64,000 bases of DNA from Corynebacterium heidelbergense (GTDB lineage Bacteria; Actinomycetota; Actinomycetes; Mycobacteriales; Mycobacteriaceae), in contig NZ_CP063191.1 in the NCBI RefSeq assembly GCF_028609845.1, positions 744,001-808,000 on the forward strand, given 5' to 3'. The notes under the pieces are model-generated. The model saw only the letters and a program-made list of their open reading frames with translations. It did no database searches and was not told where the DNA came from. Positions within the stretch are counted from its first letter, which is position 1. Every line of letters starts with the position of its first letter. Below are positions 62,098 to 64,000 of this stretch, piece after piece. The position numbers were made by a program, and so were the translations under genes.

Positions 62098-64000
62098 ATG
62101 GCTACCGTCGATCTCACACTGACCGGCATGACGTGTGCCTCCTGCGCCAATCGCATCGAACGCAAACTCAACAAGTTGGATGGCGTAAGCGCTAGCGTCA
62201 ACTACGCCACGGAGAAAGCCCACGTCTCGAGCGAGGACGATCTGGACCCGGCACTCCTGGTTCAAACCGTCACGGGGATGGGTTACGGGGCCCAGGTAGA
62301 GGCCACGGAAGAACCGGCCGGGTCCGCCGCCAACGAGTTGGCTTCACTGCGCCGCCGGTTGTGGATCGCGGTTGCGCTTTCCGTCCCAGTCATCGTTGTC
62401 GCGATGGTGCCGCCGCTGCAGTTCCCGGGGTGGCAATGGTTCAGCGCCGTGCTCGCGGTGCCGGTGGTGGCGTGGGCTGGTTGGCCGTTCCACCGAGCAA
62501 CATGGGTGAACGCCCGGCATGGGGCCGTCACGATGGACACGCTCATCACCGTGGGATCTATCACTGCGCTGTTCTGGTCCCTCATCTCTCTATTCCTTGG
62601 GGACGCCGGTCACCTGGGCATGCGTCACAGCTGGAGCCTCATGCCGCACGTCGGCGCGGGTATGGGCGCGAGGGCGGCGATGGGGGATGTCTACTTTGAG
62701 GTGGCCGCAGGTGTGGTCACCTTCGTCCTGGCCGGCCGCTACTTCGAGAAGAAGGCCAAGGCCCGGGCCGGGGAGGATATGCGGGCGCTGACGGAACTGG
62801 GCGCGAAGCAAGTGACCATTGTCGACGGGGACCGAGAGCGTCGGGTTGATGCCGCCAAGGTGGCGGTGGGCACCCAGTTTGTTACCCGCCCGGGGGAGCG
62901 GATCGCCACCGATGGGGTGGTCGAGCAGGGCACGGCCGCGGTGGATACCGCGATGCTGACGGGGGAGGCCGCGCCCGTCCACGTGGAGCCAGGTTCCGAG
63001 GTCGTGGGTGGCACGATCAGCACCAATGGACGGTTGGTCGTGCGGGCTACGAAAGTGGGGCAGCAGACAGCTCTGGCCCAGATTGCCCAGCTCGTAGAGC
63101 AGGCGCAGACCGGGAAAGCACAGGTCCAGCGCCTGGTGGATGCCGTGGCCCGCGTCTTCGTTCCCGTGGTGTTCGTGCTGGCGGCGATGACGCTGCTGGG
63201 TTGGGGCGTGCTGGCGGGCCAGTGGACCAAGGGGTTGACGGCCGCCGTGGCAGTCCTCATCATCGCGTGCCCATGCGCGCTCGGGCTGGCTACCCCGGTG
63301 GCCCTGCTGGTCGGCACCGGCCGCGGGGCGGCGAAGGGGATGCTCATTCGTGGCCCTGAGGTGCTGGAACGGGTTCGAGGTGTGCACACCGTGGTGTTCG
63401 ATAAAACCGGCACGTTGACGACGGGCCAGATGAGCGTCAGCGAGGTCCGCCTCACCGCGGGGGCCCAGTATGCAGAAGGTGAGGCAATCGCCCTGGCCGC
63501 GGCTGCCGAGATGGGCTCGGAACATCCGATCGCCACCGCGATTGTGCGGGCTGCGGGGGAGCGGGGGATCCCCGTACCCCGGGCCCGCGAGTTTGAGGCC
63601 ACCCCCGGCTGGGGTATCTCCGCCCTGGTGGCGGATGGTAAAGCGGAGCACCGGATAGAGGTTTGTCGGCCGAGCGGTGCACGGTCGAATCGCAACCAGA
63701 CGGGGGACCGTGACAACGAGACCGGGGCCGCCCAGACCGACGTGGAGTTGCGAGTAGACGGGGCCACGGTGGCGATCATCGGTGTGGCGGACCGACTCAA
63801 GCCGGGAGCTGCCACGGCCGTCCGCGACCTACGGTCCATGGGGATGGATGTTGTGTTGCTCTCCGGCGATAACCAGGAGGTGGCCAATTACGTCGGTGGG
63901 CTCGTGGGGTTGGACGCCACTAACATCCGCGCCGGTGTGAGCCCCCGGGGAAAGGTGGACACCATTCGCGAGTTGCAGCTAGCGGCGGGGCCACGGGGGA
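62098..64000 (+). CDS. copA: Copper-translocating P1B-type ATPase, 3-prime truncated by the window
   Basis: 634 residues are visible from ATG 62098. An N-terminal metal-binding domain has GMTCASCANRIERKL (Cys13 and Cys16). Membrane helices follow. The actuator motif is TGEA (residues 288-291), where most relatives have TGES. The membrane metal site is CPC (391-393) in IACPCALGLATP, the phosphorylated Asp435 is in DKTGTLT, and SEHPIATAI gives the P1B His-Pro pair. An insertion rich in Arg, Asn and Asp (around residue 525) interrupts the nucleotide-binding domain. It exports Cu(I). The near-leaderless start and CsoR site indicate copper-induced expression. Confidence 0.92.
   Translation, partial: MATVDLTLTGMTCASCANRIERKLNKLDGVSASVNYATEKAHVSSEDDLDPALLVQTVTGMGYGAQVEATEEPAGSAANELASLRRRLWIAVALSVPVIVVAMVPPLQFPGWQWFSAVLAVPVVAWAGWPFHRATWVNARHGAVTMDTLITVGSITALFWSLISLFLGDAGHLGMRHSWSLMPHVGAGMGARAAMGDVYFEVAAGVVTFVLAGRYFEKKAKARAGEDMRALTELGAKQVTIVDGDRERRVDAAKVAVGTQFVTRPGERIATDGVVEQGTAAVDTAMLTGEAAPVHVEPGSEVVGGTISTNGRLVVRATKVGQQTALAQIAQLVEQAQTGKAQVQRLVDAVARVFVPVVFVLAAMTLLGWGVLAGQWTKGLTAAVAVLIIACPCALGLATPVALLVGTGRGAAKGMLIRGPEVLERVRGVHTVVFDKTGTLTTGQMSVSEVRLTAGAQYAEGEAIALAAAAEMGSEHPIATAIVRAAGERGIPVPRAREFEATPGWGISALVADGKAEHRIEVCRPSGARSNRNQTGDRDNETGAAQTDVELRVDGATVAIIGVADRLKPGAATAVRDLRSMGMDVVLLSGDNQEVANYVGGLVGLDATNIRAGVSPRGKVDTIRELQLAAGPRG

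Overview
The window is a G+C-rich, densely coded actinobacterial chromosome segment, most likely from a Corynebacterium. The call rests on gene order and content: lepA, malQ, fadD15, hemW, hrcA, dnaJ2, rsmE, phoH, ybeY, era, recO, uppS, zur, glyS, a TPM-domain gene, dgt and dnaG follow one another in an order that, as remembered, is shared with Mycobacterium and Corynebacterium. A mycothiol-linked formaldehyde dehydrogenase, a 6C RNA and a PPE-like protein point the same way. The species cannot be fixed from the sequence. No rRNA, tRNA, insertion sequence, prophage or CRISPR array was seen.

Layout. 1-5.6 kb: the tail of a winged-helix protein, an ABC-class ATPase in a minus-strand pair with a PemK/MazF-like protein, and lepA. 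5.7-11.2 kb: an Mn/Fe transporter (mntH) with an MntR-like palindrome, then an accessory block. In that block a DUF2786 gene and a decayed second DUF2786 copy flank a four-gene minus-strand cassette: DUF4397 surface protein, class F sortase, ECF sigma factor and RskA-like anti-sigma factor. 11.4-24.6 kb: metabolic genes (phosphoesterase, ThDP enzyme, 3-hydroxybutyryl-CoA dehydrogenase, CsbD protein, class III aminotransferase, ABC exporter with a PatB/AecD-type C-S lyase, carboxylesterase, M3 peptidase with two tiny coupled membrane ORFs). 24.7-26.2 kb is a more A+T-rich accessory stretch.

26.2-56.0 kb is the conserved core: glycogen/maltodextrin use (malQ), acyl-CoA ligase, haem chaperone (hemW), heat-shock repressor and co-chaperone (hrcA-dnaJ2), ribosome maturation (rsmE, ybeY, era), two DUF4282 membrane proteins (one with a FUS-like Gly/Tyr/Gln domain), recO, uppS, an iron-exporter-type VIT1 protein, zur, 6C RNA, glyS, a TPM-domain protein, dgt, a secreted RNase Sa-type RNase, a GMC oxidoreductase and dnaG. 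The primase lacks three of the four usual zinc ligands.

56.0-59.9 kb is a second accessory block: a lipoprotein translationally coupled to a PPE-like protein with no type VII secretion genes nearby, followed by twin hairpins with nearly identical C-rich loops on the minus strand. 60-64 kb: mscR with its metallo-beta-lactamase-fold partner, then a copper-type P-ATPase running off the window edge behind a perfect CsoR-type operator.

The strongest candidates for something new are the sigma/anti-sigma/sortase/DUF4397 cassette, the orphan lipoprotein plus PPE-like pair with its adjoining twin hairpins, and the prion-like DUF4282 protein.
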